Shown here one piece after another: positions 8,106-16,120 of a DNA stretch of 43,858 nt (position 1 is the stretch's first letter; each line of letters starts with the position of its first letter). The notes below the pieces were generated by a model that worked only from the letters and a program-made list of their open reading frames with translations, was not told the origin of the DNA and made no database searches. The stretch comes from Butyrivibrio sp. (GTDB taxonomy: Bacteria > Bacillota > Clostridia > Lachnospirales > Lachnospiraceae). The stretch spans positions 1 through 43,858 of the forward strand of contig JAFSQI010000093.1 of NCBI GenBank assembly GCA_017446685.1, read 5' to 3'. Made by a program: the position numbers and the translations under genes.

Positions 8106-8624
8106 ATGTTAGCATTTTTTAAAGAGTCACTTATAGGTCAGTATTTTACAGTATTCTTTGTATCAATGGTGCCACTTATTGAACTTAGAGGAGCAATTCC
8201 TTTTGCATATGCTTTTACACACACCGGTACAGGATTCAATCTGCTTTTGGGATATATACTTATCGCAGTCGGAAACATGATTCCGGTACCACTTATTTAT
8301 TTCTTTGCAAGAAAGGTTCTGGAATGGGGCAAAGATAAACCGATTATCGGAGGTTTCTTTTCTTTTTGTCTTACCAAGGGAGAAAAGGGTGGTAAGAAAC
8401 TTCAGGCCAAGGCTGGACAGGGATTATTCATTGCACTGATGCTTTTTGTAGGAATACCTCTTCCGGGAACAGGAGCATGGACAGGTACTCTTGCGGCCAG
8501 CATCCTTGATATGGATTTTAAAAAGGCTATCACCGCAGTAATGTGCGGAATTGTTCTGGCAGCAGTAATTGTAAGTATTGTATGTGCTCTTGGATTTGGC
8601 GCATTGTTAGGAATCGCAGGCTGA
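8106..8624 (+). CDS. Small multidrug-export family membrane protein (Sm_multidrug_ex)
   Basis: This 172-residue polytopic membrane protein carries the family's VPLIELRGAIPFAYAF stretch near residues 20-35, then a hydrophobic segment, a basic KGEKGGKKLQAKAG loop at about 95-110, a GIPLPGTGAWTG hairpin at about 120-130 and further hydrophobic segments. It belongs to COG2426/PF06695, named after drug export although the transported substrate is unproven. The ribosome site is AGAGGAG. It lies 18 bases after hisC, so they probably share a transcript. Confidence 0.82.
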   Translation: MLAFFKESLIGQYFTVFFVSMVPLIELRGAIPFAYAFTHTGTGFNLLLGYILIAVGNMIPVPLIYFFARKVLEWGKDKPIIGGFFSFCLTKGEKGGKKLQAKAGQGLFIALMLFVGIPLPGTGAWTGTLAASILDMDFKKAITAVMCGIVLAAVIVSIVCALGFGALLGIAG

Positions 8625-8663
8625 TAATGTAAATAATGTGAATGCTTTGATGGGAGAATATAG

Positions 8664-9500
8664 ATGGAAGCTTACACAGATTTTGCAGTTGTATATGATA
8701 CTTTTATGGATGAAACCCCATACGATGTATGGGGTGATTTTGTAGATGAATTAATTAAAAAATACGGAATTTCCAAAGCTATAAGTCAAGAAGTAAAACA
8801 GGATGACAAAAATGTAAATGAGTCGGATGAAGAAGCGGCTCTTGAACAGGAAAAAAATCTTGTGGTTGAGCTTGGCTGTGGAACAGGAAGTTTTACGCTG
8901 GAGATGGCAAAGCGTGGTTATGACATCATGGGGATAGATTTATCTTCGGAAATGCTGGATATTGCGAGAAGAAAGAGCGTAGATGCAGGATTTGATCTTA
9001 TGTTTCTTGAACAGGATATGAGAGAGCTTGATCTTTATTGTACTGCGGGAACAATAGTGAGTGTCTGTGACAGCATAAACTATCTGACTGAGGACAGCGA
9101 TGTTATAGATTGCTTTAAGCTGGTCAACAACTTTTTATTCCCCGGAGGAATTTTTATTTTTGACTTTAATACTGTTTACAAATATAAAGAAGTGATCGGT
9201 GATACAACTATTGCAGAGAACAGAGAAGATTGCAGTTTTATCTGGGAAAACTACTATGATGAGGAAAGTCATATAAATGAGTATGACCTGACTATTTTCG
9301 CAAGATGTGACAAAAATGATGAAATTTTCAGACGTTCAATAGAAACTCATTATCAGCGTGGTTACACACTTGAAGAAATGAAGCACTTTATTGAAGTTTC
9401 AGGTCTTGAATTTGTCACAGCAATTGATGCTGACACTCATGAGGCACCTGTTCAGACTTCTGAACGAATTTATATCATAGCAAGAGAAATAACCAAGTAA
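8664..9500 (+). CDS. Class I SAM-dependent methyltransferase
   Basis: This 278-residue protein has a Rossmann methyltransferase domain. Motif I is VVELGCGTGSF at about residues 67-77, followed by the acidic end of strand beta2 in MGIDLSSEMLDIAR. The N-terminus (YTDFAVVYDTFMDETPYDVW) resembles methyltransferases often found in clostridial genomes with unknown substrates. Residues about 40-62 form an acidic low-complexity insert rich in Asp, Glu and Gln before motif I. The ribosome site is GGGAGA. It is the third gene of the hisC transcript, with no functional link to histidine synthesis that I can see. Confidence 0.82.
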   Translation: MEAYTDFAVVYDTFMDETPYDVWGDFVDELIKKYGISKAISQEVKQDDKNVNESDEEAALEQEKNLVVELGCGTGSFTLEMAKRGYDIMGIDLSSEMLDIARRKSVDAGFDLMFLEQDMRELDLYCTAGTIVSVCDSINYLTEDSDVIDCFKLVNNFLFPGGIFIFDFNTVYKYKEVIGDTTIAENREDCSFIWENYYDEESHINEYDLTIFARCDKNDEIFRRSIETHYQRGYTLEEMKHFIEVSGLEFVTAIDADTHEAPVQTSERIYIIAREITK

Positions 9501-9623
9501 TCAAGCAATCAAGCAGTAACTTCGCCCATGCCATTTGACTGGAAAAACGGCAACTTTAACTTCAGCAAAAAAATGAATGGTTGCGTGATCTTTCTAAGAC
9601 TAAATTTTTGGCATGGACGAAGT
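9500..9623. repeat. Imperfect inverted repeat and short tandem repeat between convergent genes
   Basis: Two tandem copies of ATCAAGCA lie at 9500-9515. Bases 9519-9533 and 9609-9623 form a 15-base inverted repeat with a single mismatch, bracketing 75 bases. It sits between the methyltransferase and dapF stop codons, so it may be a long-range terminator stem or the remnant of a small inverted-repeat element. I see no coding potential inside that looks real. Confidence 0.6.
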
Positions 9624-9630
9624 AAAATAA

Positions 9631-10542
9631 TTAAATTTCAATGGTACCTTCAAAGACTGTGGTGGCAGGTCCTTCCATTATCACGGAGCTGTCCTTTAGG
9701 CCTTGCCAGGTGCAGGTTATATCGCCGCCAAGTACGTGAACGGTGACCTTGTTATCGGTGAGACCGCCTAGAATGCAGGCTACGGCAGTTGCGCAGCATC
9801 CTGTTCCGCAGGCAAGAGTTTCCCCGGTTCCGCGTTCCCATACTCTCATGTGAACATTATTTCTGTCATCAATTTTTACAAATTCTGTATTTATCCGGTT
9901 TGGAAACAGATTATTGTTTTCAAATAAAGGTCCGGTATGTTCTATATCAAAGGTTTCAAGATCGATGTTACTGTCAAGGAATACTACAGCGTGTGGATTT
10001 CCCATTGATACACAGGTTACTTTCCATTTTTTTCCGTCGACATTGATTTCTGAATTAATTACAGCACTACCGCTTATTTCTGTATTAGGCAGCTTGCCAC
10101 AGACATTGGCACTTAAGCTTACCGGAATCTGTGAAGGTTCAAGTATTGGAGCTCCCATGTCAACCTTGACAGAGAGTACTTTTCCGTCTGAGCCAATTGT
10201 AAGATCGATGTATTTCTTTTTTCCGGCACTTACAATTACGATATTTTTCTTATCAGTAAGGCCCTTATCGTAAACATATTTGGCAACACATCTTATGCCG
10301 TTTCCACACATTTCTGAGCGGGAACCGTCGGCATTGTACATTTCCATTTCAAAATCGACATCATCTTCAGAAACAGGATTGATAAATATAAGACCATCAG
10401 ACCCTATTCCAAAGTGTCTGTCTGAGACCATGACAGCTAATTCGGATTTCTTTTCCTGAGGAATGATTTCTTTTCCGCCGTCGACGTAAACATAGTCATT
10501 TCCACATCCTTGCATCTTGGTAAAATGTAATTTCATAGACAA
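9631..10542 (-). CDS. dapF: Diaminopimelate epimerase
   Basis: This enzyme interconverts LL- and meso-diaminopimelate for lysine and peptidoglycan synthesis without a cofactor, using two cysteines. Both are visible in the 303-residue product: the DGSRSEMCGNGIRC motif near residue 75 and the ACGTGCCATAVA motif near residue 245. The N-terminal FTKMQGCGNDYVYV is also characteristic. An AAAGGAGT ribosome site precedes the ATG. It is transcribed divergently from dapL, whose product is the substrate for this enzyme, so the shared 165-base intergenic region may coordinate both. Confidence 0.95.
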   Translation of the reverse strand: MSMKLHFTKMQGCGNDYVYVDGGKEIIPQEKKSELAVMVSDRHFGIGSDGLIFINPVSEDDVDFEMEMYNADGSRSEMCGNGIRCVAKYVYDKGLTDKKNIVIVSAGKKKYIDLTIGSDGKVLSVKVDMGAPILEPSQIPVSLSANVCGKLPNTEISGSAVINSEINVDGKKWKVTCVSMGNPHAVVFLDSNIDLETFDIEHTGPLFENNNLFPNRINTEFVKIDDRNNVHMRVWERGTGETLACGTGCCATAVACILGGLTDNKVTVHVLGGDITCTWQGLKDSSVIMEGPATTVFEGTIEI

Positions 10543-10577
10543 GTTACTCCTTTAACGCACTAAAATATTTGTATACA

Positions 10578-10583
10578 ATTATA
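10578..10583 (-). promoter_or_regulatory. Extended -10 promoter of dapF
   Basis: On the minus strand the sequence TGG-TATAAT (hexamer 10578-10583) forms an extended -10 element, with no good -35 hexamer. The predicted start is about 30 bases before the dapF ATG. Confidence 0.5.
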
Positions 10584-10627
10584 CCAAAATATTGTATTAT
10601 TATCGATAACAATTAGATTGCACCATT

Positions 10628-10641
10628 ACTGTTTAAACAGT
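10628..10641. promoter_or_regulatory. Perfect 14-bp palindrome in the dapF-dapL intergenic region
   Basis: ACTGTTTAAACAGT is its own reverse complement. It lies about 67 bases before the dapL ATG and 86 bases from the dapF start, where a shared operator would be expected. No regulator is known from the window. Confidence 0.4.
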
Positions 10642-10707
10642 TTTGAAATACGCATTGAGCAGCGTTTTTCGCAATGTTGTACCCATTATACAGGAGGATT
10701 TAGCAAT

Positions 10708-11934
10708 ATGTACAGACCAAATGAAGACTATTTGAAATTACCGGGAAGTTATCTTTTTAGTACAATAGGGAAGAAAGTAAATGCCTACACTGAAGCCAAT
10801 CCGGACAAAAAGATAATCAGGCTTGGAATCGGTGATGTAACCCAGCCCTTGTGTCCTGCAGTTATAAAGGCTTTGCATGAAGCAGTGGATGAGCAGGCGA
10901 GCGCAGATTCCTTCAGAGGATATGCACCGGATCTTGGATATGAATTTCTTAGGCACGCAATGGCAGAAAATGATTTTCGTGCAAGAGGGTGCGATATTGC
11001 TGATGATGAAGTATTTATTTCAGACGGTGCAAAAAGTGATTCTGCAAATATACAGGAAATATTTGCAAGGAATTCAAAAATAGCAGTTTGTGATCCGGTA
11101 TATCCGGTTTATGTGGATTCAAATGTTATGGCCGGAAGATGTGGAGAATATGACGCAAATTCAGGTGTATGGAGCAATGTGATCTACATGCCCTGTACTT
11201 CAGAAAATGGTTTTGCACCTGATTATCCTACTGAAACGCCTGATATTATTTATCTATGCTTTCCAAATAATCCGACAGGAGCAGCTATTACAAAAGACAG
11301 ATTACAGGGCTGGGTGGATTATGCAAATAAAGTTGGAGCTGTAATTATTTTTGATGCAGCTTATGAAGCATATATTTCTGAGGAAGATATTCCACATTCA
11401 ATTTTCGAATGTGAAGGAGCAAGAACCTGTGCGATTGAACTTAGATCATTTTCAAAAAATGCAGGATTTACCGGGCTTAGACTTGCAGCAACAGTAATTC
11501 CGCACGATCTTAAAGTTAAGGTAGAAGGAACGGAAATTGAAATGCACAGCTTATGGGCAAGAAGGCATGGAACAAAGTATAATGGTGCTCCATATATTGT
11601 TCAGAAGGCTGGTGCAGCGTGCTATACAGATGAGGGAAAAGCTCAGCTTAAGGAAATGGTAGCTACTTATATGAAGAATGCTCATTTCATTTATGATGGT
11701 CTATCTGAGGCAGGCTATGAAGTGTATGGAGGCAAAAATTCTCCTTATGTATGGCTTAAAACACCAAATAATATGACAAGTTGGGAATATTTTGATTATC
11801 TTCTTGAAAAAGCAGGTGTTGTAGGCACTCCGGGGTCAGGATTTGGTCCAAGCGGAGAGCATTATTTCAGACTTACAGCATTTGGAAGCTATCAAAATAG
11901 TGTTGAGGCTATAGATAGAATTAAAAAAATTTAA
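10708..11934 (+). CDS. dapL: LL-diaminopimelate aminotransferase
   Basis: DapL converts tetrahydrodipicolinate to LL-diaminopimelate in one step, bypassing the succinylase or acetylase branch. The 408-residue product is a PLP fold-type I enzyme with IIRLGIGDVTQPL near residue 35, ISDGAKSDSANIQEIF, DPVYPVYVDSN, CFPNNPTGA and the PLP-lysine motif SFSKNAGFTGLRLA. The start at 10708 has AGGAGG upstream; the frame stays open to a TTG at 10618, but that extension has no ribosome site and no family homology. With dapF it supports a DapL route to the meso-DAP of the cell wall. Confidence 0.95.
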   Translation: MYRPNEDYLKLPGSYLFSTIGKKVNAYTEANPDKKIIRLGIGDVTQPLCPAVIKALHEAVDEQASADSFRGYAPDLGYEFLRHAMAENDFRARGCDIADDEVFISDGAKSDSANIQEIFARNSKIAVCDPVYPVYVDSNVMAGRCGEYDANSGVWSNVIYMPCTSENGFAPDYPTETPDIIYLCFPNNPTGAAITKDRLQGWVDYANKVGAVIIFDAAYEAYISEEDIPHSIFECEGARTCAIELRSFSKNAGFTGLRLAATVIPHDLKVKVEGTEIEMHSLWARRHGTKYNGAPYIVQKAGAACYTDEGKAQLKEMVATYMKNAHFIYDGLSEAGYEVYGGKNSPYVWLKTPNNMTSWEYFDYLLEKAGVVGTPGSGFGPSGEHYFRLTAFGSYQNSVEAIDRIKKI

Positions 11935-11994
11935 TTTTTTTTAAATCATGTATTCAAAAATTCTAACAAATATGATAGATTTTATGATTGGGTG

Positions 11995-12107
11995 TGGTAT
12001 AAATTTATTTTTAGTGAAAGTAGGTTAAAAGTTTTCTTAAATATTGGGAAAAAAATGGCTTTTTTGTCAATTATGGGGGATAAAAAGGTCATATAGGGGG
12101 ATAAGGT
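11995..12107 (+). promoter_or_regulatory. Promoter and leader of the main polysaccharide operon
   Basis: TGG-TATAAA (hexamer 11998-12003) is an extended -10 element with no clear -35 hexamer; the transcript would start near 12010 with a leader of about 97 bases. The leader carries two exact copies of GGGGGATAA at 12075-12083 and 12096-12104, 21 bases apart, the second at the ribosome site of the first gene. This is the only convincing promoter before the long run of closely packed genes that follows. Confidence 0.5.
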
Positions 12108-12578
12108 ATGGAAAAACATGCCATTAAAATTGCTTTCGTCGCTTCCTCCGGGGGACATTTGGAGGAAATATCCAGACTAAAAGCAATAGAAGAGAACTAT
12201 AACTGTTTTTTGGTTACAGAAAAAAGCGATTTTGAGGTGAAGGATTTCTGCAAAAAAAGGTATTATGTACCTATGATGAATAGGCGGCAGATGTCGTTTA
12301 TACCTAAGTTTATGTTGCTATTTTTGAAAACATGGATGATTCTTTTAAAGGAAAAGCCTGACTTTATCATAACGACAGGTGCGCTTGTTGCGTATCCGTT
12401 TTGTGTGGTGGGCAAGCTTTTGGGAATCAAGGTAATTTATGTTGAATCGTTCGCAAGAGTAAATGAGCCTTCACTCACCGGAAAACTTGTATATAACATG
12501 TCTGACCTTTTTATGGTGCAGTGGGAAGATATGCTTGAAAAGTATCCGAAGTCTATGCTTGGAGGTAGCATCTTTTGA
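12108..12578 (+). CDS. Alg14-like glycosyltransferase membrane subunit (PssD/Cps14F type)
   Basis: This protein resembles Alg14, the membrane subunit that recruits the Alg13-like catalytic partner. The 156 residues begin with KIAFVASSGGHLEEI, where the SGGHL motif is diagnostic. A hydrophobic stretch at about 63-80 and a YVESFARV motif near residue 112 follow. Together with the next gene it should form a two-part GT-B enzyme that adds a second sugar (beta-1,4-linked in Cps14F/G and PssD/E precedents) to the lipid-linked first sugar on the cytoplasmic side. It is the first gene of the long operon and overlaps the next by 4 bases. Confidence 0.88.
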   Translation: MEKHAIKIAFVASSGGHLEEISRLKAIEENYNCFLVTEKSDFEVKDFCKKRYYVPMMNRRQMSFIPKFMLLFLKTWMILLKEKPDFIITTGALVAYPFCVVGKLLGIKVIYVESFARVNEPSLTGKLVYNMSDLFMVQWEDMLEKYPKSMLGGSIF

Positions 12579-13054
12579 TTTTTGTAACTACCGGTTCGCA
12601 AAAATTACAAATGAACAGACTTGTTAAGGCTGTTGATAAATTGCAGACGACTATTTCAGAAGAAATATTTGTACAAAAAGGCTGGTCGGACTATATTCCG
12701 GTCAATTGCAGGTACACGGATTTTTTGGATTCAAATGAGTATGACAAAATGATTTCAGAGTGCAGTATTTTGATTACTCATGCGGGAGTGGGAACTATTA
12801 TAACCGGTCTAAATGCTAAAAAACCGGTAATAGTGGTTCCCAGAAGAAATAAATATTTGGAACATGTTGACGATCATCAATGTCAGATTGCTGAAGCATT
12901 TGCGTCGAAGCATTGTGTGCTAAGGTGTGATGATGTTGAAAAACTTAAAGAATATATTGAAAAGGCCGGAAAATTTGACTTTAAGCCATACAAGTTTAAG
13001 GTTGGAAATATTGAGAACACAATTATGAATTATATCAATATATTTGAGAAGTAG
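12575..13054 (+). CDS. Alg13-like glycosyltransferase catalytic subunit (PssE/Cps14G type)
   Basis: These 159 residues form the C-terminal half of a GT28/GT-B enzyme that binds the nucleotide sugar. They begin with MIFVTTGSQ, have ILITHAGVGTIITGL near residues 66-80 and a KPVIVVPRRNKYLEHVDDHQ segment, all typical of the Alg13 family. The start is a TTG at 12575 overlapping the previous TGA (TTGA), with GGAGGT at 12561-12566. It should complex with the Alg14-like protein, which supplies the membrane anchor. Confidence 0.9.
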   Translation: MIFVTTGSQKLQMNRLVKAVDKLQTTISEEIFVQKGWSDYIPVNCRYTDFLDSNEYDKMISECSILITHAGVGTIITGLNAKKPVIVVPRRNKYLEHVDDHQCQIAEAFASKHCVLRCDDVEKLKEYIEKAGKFDFKPYKFKVGNIENTIMNYINIFEK

Positions 13055-13094
13055 TATTTATAAGCTATAGTTTTTAGTGGTTAGGGCAGTAACA

Positions 13095-14378
13095 ATGAAT
13101 CGCAGTAACAAAGGGGCTAATACAAATATCATACAGATGTTTGAGGACATAGTTGTCCTTTTGTTGGTATACCTGATTGAGCGTAGGATATTTGAGAATG
13201 TTATCGGAAAAGAGACAAGTCTCAAATGTCTTGCGCTCGTTGTGGTTTTTTGCGCAATTTACATTCTGGCTAATAAAGAGGCGAGAATATACAATGTAAC
13301 ATTGTTTTTTTATATGGACAGGTTTTGGCGGATCCTTTCTAAATCATGGCTTTTAGCCGCTGTTATCACAATGGGACTTATGTATGTATACAATCCGCAG
13401 GATAATGTCAGAAGTTTTCATCTTCATTTTCTTGGAGCGACATATATCGCCATTTGTATAAACATGGTATTCAGCAGGTTTATTCAAATGGCACTGAACA
13501 ATTATCAGGCGCCCAGAGCTGCTTATGTGGGAACTTTTGAGGAATATGAGAAATTTCATTATTTTCTCAACAAGACAAGTCTTAAGGTTGCTGAACTAGG
13601 TTATATACTTGAAGGAAAAGTTCCGGAAAATAAGGTATTTAATGTTCTTGGTCAAATAGATGAACTGGAAAATATCATACGAAAGAATGAACTTGACCAG
13701 GTGTATTTTATCATGCATAGCGATGATAATATTGCCAGGATACAGCCATTTATTGATATATGCCTTGAGATGGGTATTACTGTCAGGGTAGTAATGGATG
13801 TTTCATATTCGCAGCAAATGTATTCGTCAAACAGTTATGTCAGTTCTATTGGAACTTTTCCTGTTATCACATATCATACTGTGGCACTTAACAGTTATGA
13901 ACAGTTTATAAAAAGACTGATGGATTTGCTTATTTCATTGACTTGTGGAGTGATTGTTTCTCCGATTATGGTTACCACTGCTGTGGTGGCTAAATTAGTA
14001 TCTAAAGGCCCGGTTATTTATAAGGAAAAACGGATTGGATTAAATGGCAGACAATTCGACCTCTACAGATTTAACGGGATTAAAACAAAGCTTGGCATAG
14101 AAAATCTCCCTCAACTTTTTAATGTTATTAAGGGAGATATGAGTCTTGTTGGAACAAGACCACCTACAGTAGCCGAACTTGATACTTTTGAGCGCAGTCA
14201 GTGGCGAAGAGTAAGTATTAAACCCGGACTTACCGGTTTATGGCAGACCGGCAATCAAATCGAAAGTAATTCTGTAGAGCTGGATCTTAGATATATAGAC
14301 AGCTGGTCTATATGGTCGGACATGATAATTCTTGTAAAGTCACTTGGAATTTGGATAACAGGAAGAACAGTTCATTAA
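13095..14378 (+). CDS. Phosphoglycosyl transferase homologue lacking the catalytic segment (probable pseudoenzyme)
   Basis: This is a WbaP/EpsL-like protein of 427 residues: five or so N-terminal membrane segments, a CoA_binding_3-like middle region and a C-terminal Bac_transf domain from about residue 270. I chose the ATG at 13095 because the intact paralogue at 41081 begins with the same MNRSN-GA; a GTG lies at 13077. In the paralogue the motifs are KFRSM and, 44 residues later, the catalytic DE of SIDELPQ. Here KFRSM reads RFNGI (325-329), 37 residues are missing, and DE reads EN (336-337). The flanking GRQF, VGTRPPT and IKPGLTGLWQ motifs remain. It is therefore probably not an active initiating transferase. 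Confidence 0.85.
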   Translation: MNRSNKGANTNIIQMFEDIVVLLLVYLIERRIFENVIGKETSLKCLALVVVFCAIYILANKEARIYNVTLFFYMDRFWRILSKSWLLAAVITMGLMYVYNPQDNVRSFHLHFLGATYIAICINMVFSRFIQMALNNYQAPRAAYVGTFEEYEKFHYFLNKTSLKVAELGYILEGKVPENKVFNVLGQIDELENIIRKNELDQVYFIMHSDDNIARIQPFIDICLEMGITVRVVMDVSYSQQMYSSNSYVSSIGTFPVITYHTVALNSYEQFIKRLMDLLISLTCGVIVSPIMVTTAVVAKLVSKGPVIYKEKRIGLNGRQFDLYRFNGIKTKLGIENLPQLFNVIKGDMSLVGTRPPTVAELDTFERSQWRRVSIKPGLTGLWQTGNQIESNSVELDLRYIDSWSIWSDMIILVKSLGIWITGRTVH

Positions 14379-14406
14379 AAAAGGGAAATTAGAGGAGTAA
14401 AGGAAA

Positions 14407-14670
14407 ATGGATATGAAAGAGACTGTAAAGTTAAAGAAAAATTTAAGTGTAACAGATTTATCCGGAGAAAAGGTTATGATTGATTTTGATTCCGGAAAAT
14501 ATTTCATGATCAAGGGTTCAGGCAATGATATATGGGATCTTATTCAGGAAGAAACTACTGTTGAGGAAATAGTGGATAAGCTTCTGGAAGAATATGATGT
14601 TTCAAGAGAAACTTGTACCGAGTCAGTTGTGTCATTCCTTGAAAAGCTTAAGGAGCTGAATTTTATTTGA
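14407..14670 (+). CDS. PqqD-like protein (RiPP recognition element fold)
   Basis: These 87 residues match PF05402: an N-terminal beta part with a FDSGKYFMIKGSGNDIWDLI core at about 26-45, then helices with TVEEIVDKLLEEYDV and a C-terminal SVVSFLEKLKELNFI. PqqD-type domains bind leader peptides of ribosomal peptides, or act as small partners in other clusters. No precursor peptide, radical SAM enzyme or cyclase lies next to it; gaps on both sides are 28 bases. AGAGGAG precedes the ATG. The operon also has a nucleotidyltransferase (23977) and an ABC exporter (27162), both seen with PqqD in lasso-peptide clusters. Its partner here is unknown. Confidence 0.82.
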   Translation: MDMKETVKLKKNLSVTDLSGEKVMIDFDSGKYFMIKGSGNDIWDLIQEETTVEEIVDKLLEEYDVSRETCTESVVSFLEKLKELNFI

Positions 14671-14698
14671 TCGGTATGAAAAAGGCGGGAGTTTTTTT

Positions 14699-16120
14699 AT
14701 GCTAAATATTATTCTACAGAATTTTCATCTGGAAAAACTATTTTGGATAATTAAATCAAAATTAAAATATATAGTTTTTTGTGGGCTGTTTACAGGATTG
14801 ATTATAGGAGCATTTACTTTTTTTACCAGGACACAGACATATATGGCTCAAATATCCTTGTATGTTTATACAAATCCTGACTATATAACAGATAATGGTA
14901 TAAACATTTCTGCAACAGATATTTCCAATGCCAATTCACTGCTTAGCAGCTATACTCAGATTCTTAAAAGCAACAGCTTTCTGAGCAGCGTAATAGAAGA
15001 TGCTGATCTTGATCCTGAGGTGTACTCGATTAAAGAGCTAAAGAGCAATATAACATCTTCTGCTGTGAGTGGAACTGCAGTTTTTAAAGTAAATGTTTTT
15101 GACGAGAATCCATATAATGCAATGCTGATTGCAAATACGATCGGCAAACTTGCACCTCAGAAAATTATTGATGTAGTTAAGTCAGGAGGCATAGAAGTTC
15201 TTGATGAAGCTACATTACCTACAGAACCTTATAAGTCCACAAGTGTTTCAATGATGATTCTGATAGGAATAGTGATTGGTGCCGGATTTACAATGGTCAT
15301 ATTTATTATTACGGGGCTATTGGATACCAGATACAGAAGGGTTTATGAAGTAGAGGATATGTTTAATATTCCCATACTTGGTAAGGTCCCTCAGATTACA
15401 GAAAAAAATGAAAACGGCACTAATAAAGTGATGCTCACAGAAGAGAGCCCTTTTGTTTTAAGGGAAGCCTATAACGATATCAGGACAAATCTTTTGTTTA
15501 TGGGACAGGGACAGAAGTGTCCGGTATTTGCGGTGACAGGGGCAGATTATGACGAAGGAAAAACTACAAATGCAATAAATGTTGCAATTGTATTTGCTAA
15601 TATGGGTAAGAAAACACTTCTTATCGATGCTGACCTTCGAAATGGCAATATCGCTTCGGAGTTTGGAATTGAGGCTGAGCCCGGATTAAGCGAGTACCTG
15701 GCAGAATTATCACCTTTTGTAAATCCAAGAAGACAGGTCAGGGAGAATCTTGATATTATCACTACAGGAAAAATCCCACCTAATCCAACAGATCTTTTGA
15801 TTAGTGAGCGATGGAAAAAGCTGATTGAGAGCAAAAAGAACGAGTATGATATCATTATTCTTGATACGCCATCTATAGGAGTTGTGGCGGATGGTATTGA
15901 GGTTGTAAATGTTGCTACCGCGTTTATAGTTGTTGTAAGGGAGTGGGTTTCAAGATTTGAGCGTGAAAACCTCATCATTGGGAGATTAGAGACTGTAGAT
16001 GCCAATATCTGTGGATTTATTTATAACGGAATTGACGTTAAGTCAGCAGATTTTAATCATAAAGACTATGTTAATGGTGGGGAGTATGGTAAGTATAGTA
16101 ATACCAGTGTACAACACTGA
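14699..16120 (+). CDS. Fused Wzz co-polymerase and BY-kinase
   Basis: A single 473-residue chain combines a Wzz domain (membrane segments at about 24-44 and 184-206) with a cytoplasmic BY-kinase domain, as in proteobacterial Wzc but shorter. Walker A is in residues 280-290 (GADYDEGKTT), where Tyr and Asp replace the usual Pro-Gly before EGK; Walker A' is LLIDADLR at 307-314 and Walker B is IIILDTPS at 385-392. The tail has only three tyrosines (457, 463, 466), against twelve in the separate kinase at 1877. It probably controls chain length for this operon. The 3' end overlaps the next gene by 35 bases. Confidence 0.9.
   Translation: MLNIILQNFHLEKLFWIIKSKLKYIVFCGLFTGLIIGAFTFFTRTQTYMAQISLYVYTNPDYITDNGINISATDISNANSLLSSYTQILKSNSFLSSVIEDADLDPEVYSIKELKSNITSSAVSGTAVFKVNVFDENPYNAMLIANTIGKLAPQKIIDVVKSGGIEVLDEATLPTEPYKSTSVSMMILIGIVIGAGFTMVIFIITGLLDTRYRRVYEVEDMFNIPILGKVPQITEKNENGTNKVMLTEESPFVLREAYNDIRTNLLFMGQGQKCPVFAVTGADYDEGKTTNAINVAIVFANMGKKTLLIDADLRNGNIASEFGIEAEPGLSEYLAELSPFVNPRRQVRENLDIITTGKIPPNPTDLLISERWKKLIESKKNEYDIIILDTPSIGVVADGIEVVNVATAFIVVVREWVSRFERENLIIGRLETVDANICGFIYNGIDVKSADFNHKDYVNGGEYGKYSNTSVQH

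Noticed and set aside
9528-9746. Plus-strand open frame of about 72 codons overlapping the dapF end
   Set aside because: It runs antisense into conserved dapF sequence and across the inverted repeat, with no ribosome site.
13077-13094. GTG at 13077 as start of the phosphoglycosyl transferase homologue
   Set aside because: The paralogue at 41081 begins with MNRSN-GA, matching the ATG at 13095.
14379-14698. Possible RiPP precursor gene beside the PqqD-like gene
   Set aside because: Both flanking gaps are 28 bases and contain only ribosome sites; no small frame with leader-like sequence was found.
15547-16005. Antisense open frame inside the fused kinase gene
   Set aside because: It mirrors the conserved kinase domain; low-complexity Ser/Thr/Ile composition indicates a shadow frame.
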